DNA from: Cercophora sp. LCS_1
Lineage: Eukaryota > Ascomycota > Sordariomycetes > Sordariales > Lasiosphaeriaceae
Direction of reading: 5' to 3'
NCBI GenBank assembly: GCA_036250225.1
Contig: JAPZLL010000018.1
Location: forward strand, 124,001-188,000
Length of the DNA: 64,000 nt
The notes beneath the pieces are model-generated. The model saw only the letters and a list, made by a program, of their open reading frames with translations. It did not search any database and was not told where the DNA came from. The position numbers and the translations under genes were made by a program. Below are positions 55,201-64,000 of this stretch, in pieces. The stretch's first letter is position 1. Every line of letters begins with the position of its first letter.

Positions 55201-56274
55201 CCGGCACGCAGTCTGGCCGAAATGTTCCGATCCCCAGCTCAGCGTTCAGGTCCGCGGGGTACCTTTGCCCTCCTCAGAGCCGCGATGGTGGGAGGTCCCG
55301 CTGGACGTTCTGGCGCGCTTGGCCAATGACGACGGCGGCCTCCACAGCCGGGCGCAAACACTGTCGCAAAACGTAACTCGTTTATCCTCGCGGTTTATCG
55401 GCTACCTTGCAGTCACGCTGAGCCCTTGAGACCCGTCTGCGCTCGGCATCTTTTCCCTGCGAAGACATGGACATTTACCGGCCTTCATCTCGACTGGAGT
55501 CGTGGCAGATCACGTTGGCTCGTCGGCCAGGAGCCCGCTAATAGGGGTCAGGATCGCCCTCCAGCGCATCTTGAAGCGTGCATACAGCGTGCCACAGCAG
55601 GGTGGTCAGATTCGTCAGTCACGCAGGACCGCTGGATCCCTTTTCGTGCGCCGAGATTGACACGGCCAGGGCAATCCGGCGTCGGCGCGGCAGTGCCAGT
55701 GCAGCCATCCTGGCCGCCACAGCACCCCTGCACCACACACACCGTTGATCTCTTGGGCAAAGCAGTCACGTCGTCACCAGAAGCAGGCTCGGTGTGGTGT
55801 GGGCGTGGGTGACACCCTCCACCAGCGCCGAGCCCACGACTGGCAGATGTCGACCCCTGCTCCCCCAGCTCTCCATCCCACCCTCTCCTGGGTCTGCAGC
55901 TGGATATTTCGACCTAACGCCGCCGCTTCTCTCGTGCCATCCCTTCTCGAAAACGCCCGCTGGAGGTCATATTGGCTGTGCGACTGCGACTGCATCGTGA
56001 AGCCTCGTGGGGACGACTGGATAAATATCATTTGCTCGCCTTCCTGCTTGCCAATCCTCTCTTTCCCGTAACAACCCACTTTTCCATTGTTTGTTTGCTC
56101 GCCTGCAGCGAGTTGCCTTGAGTCATCGTGCTCCTGTAGACAGGACACAAACCACCCTCGAGCCCACTTCTGGTCCTTGCCAGCTCACCCAAGGCTGCGG
56201 ACCTTTGTTGCATCTTTGCGCGATTAACCACGTATTCGCCCTGTTTGTTTATTTTTCTGTCTTGCCACTCTACC
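52252..56274. other. Long divergent intergenic region upstream of a C2H2 regulator
   Basis: About 4 kb between the Yos9 start and the C2H2 regulator start, with no supported protein gene. A 530-codon open frame at 53837-55429 (plus) is rich in Arg, Ser, Pro and His without domains or regular structure, overlaps several open frames on the other strand and is best read as chance in GC-rich DNA. The size fits the very long promoters and leaders of some fungal developmental regulators. Confidence 0.55.
54893..54913. repeat. Poly(A) tract of 21 bases
   Basis: Uninterrupted A-run on the plus strand in the long region upstream of the C2H2 regulator. It is prone to length variation and may be a nucleosome-excluding promoter element. 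Confidence 0.8.
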
Positions 56275-58488
56275 ATGGAAGACGTTCAGACACTCGAGGC
56301 CATGCTGCATCAGACCCAGGAACAGGCCCGGCTGATCCGGCAGCGGCTCAACCTGGCGCGCTCGACCGTGCCGTCCGCGGCAACAACGCTCGGCTTCGAC
56401 GCCGGCCCCAGCGACTACCACATGTCGTCCTCCCCGTCGCTCAAAGACCACGAACGCCTGAGGAGCGGCGCCGTGCCCCGCACGTCGACCGTCTCACTCG
56501 GGCTCAAGACCGAGCATGTTCAGCAGGTACGAGCCGATGAACCATGCTCTGTGTGCAACCCCGCTTACCGTCCCGTCCAGACACAGGATCAGGCCCGTCC
56601 CATGAAGAGGTCGAAAACGACACATTCCTCAAAGACGTCCACAACGCAGCTCATGATGCGCTCCAACTCGACCGCCTCGACTGGGCTTCCGGCGAGGTCA
56701 AGCCTGTCCAGGGCCAGCATTTCGGGCGTTATCACCTCTCCGCGGTCCTCCCTCACACGCAACAGTCTTCCGGCCGACGCCTCGGGGTCAATGGATGCTT
56801 ACCTTGGTCAGTACCAGCATCCCACGCATACACCCATCCATGAGGGCTCCTTTCTCCCCGAGCGACAAATCTCGCAGCAAGGCTTTCACAGCTACGCAGG
56901 ACGGGAGATGGACGTGGTGGACTTCTTGAACATGAGGGACGACTTTCAGTCTTCACCCATTGGGATCCCGCCCTCAAGTCTCTTGCCATCAACCGATCCG
57001 ATGCCGTTTCACGTCAACTCCAACATGCCCTCGGCTTGCGGGTCCATGACTTCGGCCCCGACTTTAGAGACGACTGCCATGTCAAGGTCCAACAGTGCCT
57101 TGAACGACACCATCCTCCTTGGCCAGTTTCCCGAAATGGTCAGGATACACTCGCAACACTCGGCCGGTAGGCACACCAGGAATGGCAGCATCGCCAACTC
57201 GGAGCACATGCACAGCTTGGAGAGCAAGACCACCATCACCGAGACCAGCTTCCTCGGTATCGGCACCAACCTCCCAGACTCTCTCTCCTCCTACCCGGCA
57301 TCGGTCCCAACGGAGTCCCTCCTACCGCACCATCACGCGATGGAGAAGTCTTCCTCCCAGTCGAGCAACACCTCATCGTCCTCTGGCGACATGTTTGGCA
57401 CGGCTATGGAGCGATCTGAGAGCTCCAAGTCTACCGCCTCACTCAAGCTCCGCGCAAAGGAAGCTCTCGTTCGCCAGAATGCCAACGCTACCAAGGCGCG
57501 CCATCTCCAACCCAAGCCTGCAGCGGGCGCCATCAAGAAGGAAGACTGTGAGCCTGTCAATGTCAACGGCAAGGACGGCAAGGCTGTCATCACCAAGGCC
57601 AAGTACGAGCGCCCCAAGCACCCCAAGGTCCGCTGCAATCTGTGCAATGAGAATCCCGAAGGCTTCCGTGGCGAACACGAACTTCGCCGTCACACCGAAG
57701 CCAAGCACAAGGCGACCGTCAAGAAGTGGATCTGCAGGGACCCGGGTCTGGTTGGCATTGCCCATTCGGAGAATGCAACCAAACCTCTCAGCGACTGCAA
57801 GCACTGCTCGTCGCGCAAGCTGTACGGTGCCTACTACAACGCCGCTGCCCATCTCCGACGCACGCACTTCAGGATCAAGCCCACGCGCAAGGGGCTCTCC
57901 TCCAAGAACAGTCCCAAGGCGTCCAACCCGGCTCTCACTGCAGAGGAGAAGCGTGGCGGCAAGGGTGGTGGCGACTGGCCACCCATGAGTGAGCTGAAGC
58001 TCTGGATGGTTGAAGTCATGGTGCCCCTTGATCATGCCAGCGACTCGTACAACCCCGACGGCTTGGCCTCTCTTGACCACGAGGAGCTGGATGGTGAGTC
58101 CTACGAGTACGACATGCCCACCTTCTCCGGTGTCGGCGGCGCCTTCCAAGGCTTCGACTCAATGCAAGGTCTTCATGGAGACATGGGTCAGGGTGAACTC
58201 TACCCTCTCGACACCTCGGCCTACCCGCTCCCGGCAATGGGCAATGCTCCTCTTTCATCGGCATCAACAGGTTTCGAGTACAGCGGCGCTTCCGACCATC
58301 AACAGATCGCCTCGTCGATGATGAGTGTTGATAGCCACGGCTACACCTCGCCCTGCTCGTCCAACGCGACACTTACACAGGCCGGTCTCTTTGAGCACCA
58401 CGGTCTCCCGGTGGTCTCCATACCTGCTGTCCAGAATGATCTTTCTGATATGACCTTTGACATGGCGTTTGCAGCCTCGACACACTGA
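56275..58488 (+). CDS. C2H2 zinc-finger transcriptional regulator
   Basis: Intact single-exon gene of 737 residues, starting at an ATG in a good context (ACCATGG at 56275). The N-terminus is a short coiled-coil-like helix (VQTLEAMLHQTQEQARLIRQ), then a long Ser/Thr/Pro-rich low-complexity region. The conserved core begins near 440: a C2H2 finger (VRCNLCNENPEGFRGEHELRRHTEAKH), then a second Cys/His module (WICRDPG, DCKHCSSRKLYGAYYNAAAHLRRTH) and a DWPPMSELKLWM block. This core is shared by a Pezizomycotina regulator family (I believe DUF7896-like). The C-terminus is acidic/aromatic and may activate transcription. Target genes are unknown. The roughly 4 kb empty upstream region suggests complex developmental control. 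Confidence 0.87.
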   Translation: MEDVQTLEAMLHQTQEQARLIRQRLNLARSTVPSAATTLGFDAGPSDYHMSSSPSLKDHERLRSGAVPRTSTVSLGLKTEHVQQVRADEPCSVCNPAYRPVQTQDQARPMKRSKTTHSSKTSTTQLMMRSNSTASTGLPARSSLSRASISGVITSPRSSLTRNSLPADASGSMDAYLGQYQHPTHTPIHEGSFLPERQISQQGFHSYAGREMDVVDFLNMRDDFQSSPIGIPPSSLLPSTDPMPFHVNSNMPSACGSMTSAPTLETTAMSRSNSALNDTILLGQFPEMVRIHSQHSAGRHTRNGSIANSEHMHSLESKTTITETSFLGIGTNLPDSLSSYPASVPTESLLPHHHAMEKSSSQSSNTSSSSGDMFGTAMERSESSKSTASLKLRAKEALVRQNANATKARHLQPKPAAGAIKKEDCEPVNVNGKDGKAVITKAKYERPKHPKVRCNLCNENPEGFRGEHELRRHTEAKHKATVKKWICRDPGLVGIAHSENATKPLSDCKHCSSRKLYGAYYNAAAHLRRTHFRIKPTRKGLSSKNSPKASNPALTAEEKRGGKGGGDWPPMSELKLWMVEVMVPLDHASDSYNPDGLASLDHEELDGESYEYDMPTFSGVGGAFQGFDSMQGLHGDMGQGELYPLDTSAYPLPAMGNAPLSSASTGFEYSGASDHQQIASSMMSVDSHGYTSPCSSNATLTQAGLFEHHGLPVVSIPAVQNDLSDMTFDMAFAASTH

Positions 58489-59483
58489 TTTCTTCTAGTC
58501 TGGTGCTTCTCTTTTTCATGATTTGCTCTTTGGTCTGGTGTGTATTACGATGATAGTGAAGATGACAGAAAAAGATTTTCGTTGCAGATATTTCCTTGAT
58601 TTCCTTTCGTTTTTTCATGACCGCTGTCCGGGAGGATTCCCATCTACTGTTGCTGGGCCTTGGACAGCACAAGCATCGTCGGTCTCGACCACCTTGCTTG
58701 CTCTCTACATATCTCCTCACAACCCCCATTTCGGTTTCCTTGCCTTTCATTATAGTCATGATTGGTCTACCGATTTCCGATGTTCACATTTCGTAATGTC
58801 GGTGGGGATACGTTACTTCAGCCCCGTCCCTTTTCCCGAGACGTCGACACAGCACGCGGATGAAACCCGTGCGAGACGATGTTCGGATGGTTGTGGACGA
58901 GAAGCGCAACACAATATATATCCAACGTTTCACAAAGACTTGGCTGGTGAGAGATTCCAGCTGAGCACTTGCTCTTAGGGAAGAACAGAGCATAGAGAAG
59001 GACACCATCTAGTCCTTGGGGAAATGAGCCTGCGTAGCAGCTCGCTTGTACATAAACCTTTTGGCTTTGGCATCTGGTTTCATTTTCTCATTTTGCTTTA
59101 GCGAGGCGTTGGTCATCATCATATCACATCACTGGGAAGATGAGTCTGGAGTTTCTTTTTTCCATGATCACGGGTGTTGTAGAAAGGTAGATTCGTTTTC
59201 TGGTTTCCTTTTAGGGTTTATCACGATGGCATGTCATGACTGGGGCGTTTCTGCTTTTTTTGGACTCAACGGATGGGTGGGGGCTGGGATGGGCTGGGTT
59301 TGGTGAAAGACGGATGGGTAAAAAATCGTTGGCTGGTCCATAGAGAGCGTGAATAGTGTTATAATGTATAAATCAGGTGCGGATATCCAATTTTGGCTCT
59401 GTTTGTGCATGTGAGGTGCTGCGGATGATGAGAGTCGTGGAAACCAAGGGAGTTGACGAGGCTGGCGAGGCTGTGGGATTATC

Positions 59484-59510
59484 CCCTCGCGCGCGGTGAG
59501 AATTGCAGTG
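59484..59510 (+). repeat. 27-bp motif, copy 1
   Basis: CCCTCGCGCGCGGTGAGAAT followed by TGCAGTG. It matches the consensus CCTCGCGYGGRGTGAAAAT-TGCAGTG with few changes. Confidence 0.6.
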
Positions 59511-59710
59511 TCGGTTTCATCATCACGAAGGTGAAACAGCGGAGGCCGGGGATCTTAAACTTGAAAGGCACGACAGACAACGTCTGTTACAAAAAACAAC
59601 AGGCTGGGCAGCGAATGTAAGGAGGTACTTATCTCTTTACTGTAAGCCGGGCTCAGACATCGTTCCAAGCTCGCATGTACCGACACGGAGGGTTTTGCAG
59701 GCCGATGGTC

Positions 59711-59737
59711 TCTCTGTGTGGTGCAGAAATTGCAGTG
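59711..59737 (+). repeat. 27-bp motif, copy 2 (most diverged)
   Basis: TCTCTGTGTGGTGCAGAAAT followed by TGCAGTG. It keeps the 3' core and the preceding GATGG seen before copy 4. Confidence 0.45.
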
Positions 59738-59970
59738 ATTCGGAGTTTGCAGGCCCACTGCATCAAGGGGTTGTTTCAATTGGATCAGAACAGGTTAAAC
59801 AGAGCTGGAATTCTGATGGCATTTAAAAACATGGGAGAGCACCGGTACATATTCATAACCTTCGAGGTTTCTGTCAGGGTTTTCTAGGGTTTTCACCAGG
59901 CAATCTATTTCCTAGGTCTGTCACCGTGGAAAGGCGGAGGCCACCCACCGCCGACATTGTAGTGTTCATG

Positions 59971-59997
59971 GCCTCGCGTGGAGTGAAAATTGCAGTG
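59971..59997 (+). repeat. 27-bp motif, copy 3
   Basis: GCCTCGCGTGGAGTGAAAAT followed by TGCAGTG. It is preceded by ATG, as copy 4 is. Confidence 0.65.
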
Positions 59998-60186
59998 TTC
60001 CCCCCCAGCCCACAACTTTCTCCCACCAACAAGCTCGGCCACTGCCCGTGGAATCAGTGCACTGAGAGTGAATCGAGGGCTCTTCGATTGTTTTTCTAAT
60101 TGTACTCGAGTTTTCCGCGTTCTTTTAGTCATTACTTTCTAGGTTTTACGCTTTGTTGCGGTGCTGGTCCTCTGAGGGAGCGGATG

Positions 60187-60213
60187 GCCTCGCGCGGGGT
60201 GAAAATTGCAGTG
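60187..60213 (+). repeat. 27-bp motif, copy 4
   Basis: GCCTCGCGCGGGGTGAAAAT followed by TGCAGTG. Only two differences from copy 3. Confidence 0.65.
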
Positions 60214-62839
60214 AATTGGCCACCAACTATTCATTCATTCATCACCCACGGGAGGTTGTTGCCACTGGAAACAACCCCGCAGGTACCCAGCTCATGAACA
60301 ACACCATCCTTGAGAACTGAGCCTCGGTACATGTATATGAATTCCCCGCGTATGCAAGCTCGAACGCTCAAAATAATGTTATCCTCGCATTTGTGGGCGT
60401 CGGCCTATTCTCCAATTTTGCCTGGATTTTTACAGCAAATATTGCGCTTTTGCCGATGAGTTCTGCTGTTCTGTTCCCCTGCACCCACAGGCCGACGGCG
60501 AACGCAGACACCAGCACAGGATTCCTCTCCTTCGCCGATATCGCTTTCTCCCAGATCCATTGAGCGCGCAACAATGCTAGCTCGAACCCGACACGAAGAC
60601 CCATCCGCTCATACAAGCCCAAACTACCGAGAAAGAAGCCGGACCATAACAAACCGACGCCAACTCAACCGGCTCATGCACCTCTATGACTCCATCTCTT
60701 GCTCGTTCCGCCAGCGAGACGCCCTGTGGCCAGAAAAAAGAAAAGAGCTGCATTAAACCTCCCCATTCATTGGCCCAAGCAGCAGCGGTGAAACCAGCAT
60801 CATGGACGAATGATAGCCGCTTTTCAAAGCCAAGCCCCAAAGTCCCCTCCCACTGGTGGAATTTTGTCCCGTCCCGCATGCAGACGGAACTGTCCGTCAA
60901 CCTTGTTCGTCACTGCCGTCGTTCTGCAGACGCGTGGATGGGCTGACACTTGTTGGGCTGCTAGTTCCAGAGACGGGCCGAGTCCAGTCCAATGGGGTAT
61001 GTTTGGGGTCTCCAGTCTGGGGAAGTTGTGGACTGGCCTGGAGAATATGGTCTGGGGAAGCCGAGCCGCGTCCTTGGGTGGAGATATGTCGGGTTTTGTG
61101 ATGATTTGGGTTGTGAGCGAATCAGAGACATGGAGAGCCGGATGTCAAGAATTGCATTGGTAAACCAATGGGATCACCCCTACCTTTATCCTTTCACCAT
61201 GTTTGAACAAGGGTGGGAATTGAGTTTGTCAGCTGGCTAGGTTGGCAGAGTTGTTGGTTGGCAATCAGAGTGGTACTTCCCGGCCAAGGAGCCACGCTTG
61301 GCTCAAAGCAAAAACACACCACTGTCAAGTCGACTTTTTGCTAATCCTGTCGTTTCGTTTGCGCGCAATTCAGAATCGAACTTGTGAAACTAAGAACGGA
61401 ACTCCTGGCTTCCTCCGTCTGGTGACTTTATGCCCTTTTTTGACTTGAAACCGACCATGTTACCTTGAAGATCTTGAAGTCGTGCACTCACTCAGCCCGT
61501 CCACTTGATCGATGATGACACACTTGCAGCTGAGGTGCTGGTCCGAGGGTCCTGTGCTCTCCCACCGCTAGTTGTCGGATGGATCCTTGGCCTTGCGGTC
61601 TTCCTGCACCCCGGGAGTCTTGACGTCCCAGAGGTAAAGAGAGAAGACTTTAACGCCTTTATAGAAACGAGTCCATCCGATACTCGTGGGTCCCCGCGAG
61701 AGTTCGGTATGGCTCCTTCCCAGAACCAGCTCCTGAATGACCCAAGACAGCTCCAGTAAGGACGCAATGTCAGCTTGTTCAGCGCGCCAGGTTCGAGTCC
61801 CTGGTATCCCTCAACTCTTCACACGCCCGTTTATTGCCGTGGTATTCGGCGATGGTGTCGATAAGGGCAATCGCTTTGTCGCTATTGTCGGCTTTGTTGC
61901 CAAGAAACGCTACAACGGGCCAGGAAGCACTGTTATCTACTTCACTCTCCCGACCTCTCTCGTCGGCTCTGTGTCGTCACTTTGGTTGATGCAGGGGGCA
62001 TCCACCCACAGCCTGAACCCGGACTTGGGGAGTGCTTTGAGTGCGTCTGCCAGGTTGGTCGTGATTGGTGCGTCTCGCATTGTACCAATCCCAAGAGGCG
62101 GCCATTGTCGACGTTAGGTGAGCTTACTCGTAACATTTTGATGCCAAAGAGATAGTCTATTAATCCCTCAACCAGCTGTGCTGGTAGCTCGGTCGATGTC
62201 CCTACAGCACAGAAACAACGACTGTTTACCACACATTCGCGTTGTGTCGTTTGTCCAGCTACCAGGATTTGGTGCCCAGTCTAGATCTTCTCGGTATTGA
62301 GTTATTGAAGGTCATTCATCTATATCAGGTAGTGACTTGCAAAGAGGAGAATAGAAAGACTTTAATGGTTAGATAGTGCAGATATCTAAAAGGCAAGCAC
62401 TTTGGAAGCAGTCCAATGAAGACGTGGCTAAGGACTGAGAAGTCTACTGTGTCGTTTTAATGCTAAAAACTGAATACGAACAAATGCCTAATGGCGTGAA
62501 TGACTGTGAACTGCCCTCATTGAGTGACGCCAAGTGGAAATTAAGTCATGCTTATTTGCCTTTACCTCCAAAGTCCAACAAAATTTCAGGTCCTGGCTCA
62601 TTTGTCCGATCATGCTCATTGTTGCTGGAGCCGCCGCAACTATGGCACCGTGTTTCAGAATGCTTTGACACAAACACTCTTTCATCCACCGGATGCGTTG
62701 AAACAAACACCGGATGCTGCCTTTCATCGACCCGAAACCCGATAGCCATGGCAGCTACACTATCATAAATGACAGCCCCTTTTTCCCCCCTCCTTCCCTT
62801 CACTCAGCATCCCAGCACCCCGGCACCCAGCAGCCCATC

Positions 62840-63784
62840 ATGCCTCGTTCTCCTTCTCGTCGTCCTCCTCTCTCTCCTTCTCACCCTCGTCGTTCTTCTC
62901 GATTAGCTGCGCAGAGTTCTTCGGCGGCTTCCGATCCAGCTGAACGGTTTGGTCTCACTGGCCTTACTGTCCTCCCAATTCCAAACATCAACGATATTAC
63001 TATTGTGTTCGAACACGCCCAAGAACTCTATACCCGGCTAGAGCAGGACACTTTGACCCCCCAAGACACACTTATCTATTACAACGCCACCACATCACAC
63101 CTCGATGCTCTTCGTTCTGCTGATACAGACGGACAATATCCCGGTCGCATTACCTTCTTTGGCGACGAGATTGGCCTTGTTTTCTTCAGGGTGTTAAAAC
63201 CGACCCATGAGACTGCCCATCTCCTACTCTTCAGAAAGATCGAACATATGATTTTCCAGATGGGCTTAGCAGACAACTATATTCCCACAGGCTCAGCAGA
63301 GTATAAGGGTACCGGCACAAAAAAAAAGCAAGGGGATAGTGGTCTTTTGCCTCGGCCCCCTCGTTGGGCTGCTAACCATTACCCTACCTTGGTCATTGAA
63401 GCGGGAAACAGCGAATCGCTTCCGCGGCTGCATAAGGACAAGGATTGGTGGTTCAATAATTCGCCTCCAAATCTGCCGCAGGGTGATGTCAGAGTTGTTC
63501 TTCTTATCAAGGTGTATCCTCAGACTAAGCGTATCATTGTCGAGCAGTGGCATTGTTCGTTGCGCCAGTCCCCTTCGACCACAGTCATAATCAAACAGCA
63601 CCCACGCAAGCCCTTTTCATTGCACGATAGCAGCCACTGGGTTGTGGAGGGGGCACCTATGGTCATCCCATTCCAGGAGGTGTTCCTACGACCGAAACAG
63701 GGACAAGACACGGATATTATTCTTACCAATGAATTCTTTGCCGATATGGCAGTGAAATGCTGGGAGCGGGACACCGTGGTTTAA
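62840..63784 (+). CDS. Pezizomycotina-specific family protein (possible restriction-endonuclease-like fold)
   Basis: Intact protein of 314 residues from the ATG at 62840 (MPRSPSRRPPLSP); an upstream in-frame ATG at 62714 would add 42 residues. After a basic Ser/Pro/Arg-rich N-terminus (RRSSRLAAQ, a possible nuclear signal) the conserved part begins DPAERFGLTGLTVLPIPN. It continues to a C-terminal domain YPTLVIEAGNSESL...WWFNNSPPN...GDVRVVLLIKVYPQTKRIIVEQW. I know this arrangement from expanded families of hypothetical proteins in moulds. The E-A-G-x-S and GDVxxVLLI strands recall PD-(D/E)XK-like folds, but a full catalytic set is not evident, so that link is tentative. The start of a related gene follows 100 bp downstream. 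Confidence 0.7.
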   Translation: MPRSPSRRPPLSPSHPRRSSRLAAQSSSAASDPAERFGLTGLTVLPIPNINDITIVFEHAQELYTRLEQDTLTPQDTLIYYNATTSHLDALRSADTDGQYPGRITFFGDEIGLVFFRVLKPTHETAHLLLFRKIEHMIFQMGLADNYIPTGSAEYKGTGTKKKQGDSGLLPRPPRWAANHYPTLVIEAGNSESLPRLHKDKDWWFNNSPPNLPQGDVRVVLLIKVYPQTKRIIVEQWHCSLRQSPSTTVIIKQHPRKPFSLHDSSHWVVEGAPMVIPFQEVFLRPKQGQDTDIILTNEFFADMAVKCWERDTVV

Positions 63785-63886
63785 ATTTTGTATTGTAACC
63801 TTCATCAAGCCGCTAGAGTTATAACGGATGTCCTAACATAGGGGGTAGGCTGGAACCCTGAGAGAGGACCGGACACAAAGCCAGCC

Positions 63887-64000
63887 ATGCCCACTGATTC
63901 TGGCCAATCATTAGCAGAGATAAAACAAAGACTTCTTTTACCGTCCTTCGAGAATCTCAGTCCGGCTGAGCAGTTTGGTCCACTAACATTGCTCTCAACG
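63887..64000 (+). CDS. 5' end of a probable tandem paralogue (runs off the window)
   Basis: An ATG at 63887 opens 38 codons to the window edge. The sequence SPAEQFGPLTLLST resembles DPAERFGLTGLTVLP of the preceding gene, as expected for a tandem copy. Only 100 bp separates the upstream stop from this start. Too short to be certain. Confidence 0.45.
   Translation, partial: MPTDSGQSLAEIKQRLLLPSFENLSPAEQFGPLTLLST

Larger units (their letters stand above)
58489..62713. other. Long intergenic region with a dispersed 27-bp motif
   Basis: About 4.2 kb with no supported gene. 58489-59040 is presumably the 3' UTR of the C2H2 gene. Between 59484 and 60213 a 27-bp motif occurs four times. Frames at 61505-62117 show no domains. 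No transposon ends or tRNA genes were recognised. Confidence 0.5.

Noticed and set aside
53837..55429. 530-codon open frame on the plus strand
   Set aside because: Rich in Arg/Ser/Pro/His, no domain, overlapped by open frames on the other strand, and runs through a poly-Lys-coding poly(A) tract; looks like a chance opening in GC-rich DNA.
61780..61815. B-box-like GGTTCGAGTCC
   Set aside because: No matching acceptor stem or A box upstream within tRNA length.
61737..62117. 126-codon plus-strand frame
   Set aside because: No domain or splice partners; composition not convincing.

Overview
This is filamentous ascomycete DNA (Pezizomycotina, most probably Sordariomycetes). Genes carry short GT-AG introns of about 45-130 bp, occur on both strands without operons, and belong to families typical of moulds: a HET-domain protein, Zn2Cys6 regulators, small secreted cysteine-rich proteins, a siderophore-type NRPS, and a Yos9 ER lectin ending in KEEL. 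I saw no rRNA, tRNA, CRISPR array or intact transposon. Exon boundaries were placed by hand from splice signals and family knowledge and were not checked against transcripts.

Left part (about 0-31.7 kb): accessory genes, several of them broken. In order: a P450 with two in-frame stops and a frameshift (601-2323), a secreted HNH/DUF1524 nuclease, an M3 metallopeptidase with one frameshift, a HET-domain protein, a phosphotransferase-like protein lacking its catalytic Asp, an ankyrin protein, a possible HET relic, a secreted beta-lactamase-fold hydrolase, a Zn2Cys6 regulator with a GC-AG intron, a frameshifted small secreted protein, a conserved fungal protein of unknown function, a small Cys-rich protein, a broken TPR-CHAT protein lying across the tail of a broken Cys-rich GPI-type protein, and an intact small secreted protein.

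Middle (about 32.8-50.1 kb): an intact secondary-metabolism locus. An A-T-C-(degenerate A)-T-C NRPS of the NPS6/SidD extracellular-siderophore type is divergently paired with a GNAT acyltransferase. Next come a full-length ABCB transporter, a second GNAT and a Zn2Cys6 regulator. Six perfect matches to the GATA-type iron-regulator site ATCWGATAA lie between 39.58 and 42.03 kb, around the GNAT and upstream of the transporter. This supports control by an SREA/SRE-like iron repressor. The likely division of labour (inference) is: NRPS joins hydroxamate units, GNAT 1 may acylate precursor or product, and the ABC protein exports or recycles the siderophore.

Right part (about 50.5-64 kb): conserved genes (Yos9; a C2H2 regulator with about 4 kb of empty upstream DNA), then about 4.3 kb of non-coding DNA holding four copies of an unexplained 27-bp motif. 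The window ends in a Pezizomycotina-specific family gene followed by the start of what looks like a tandem paralogue.
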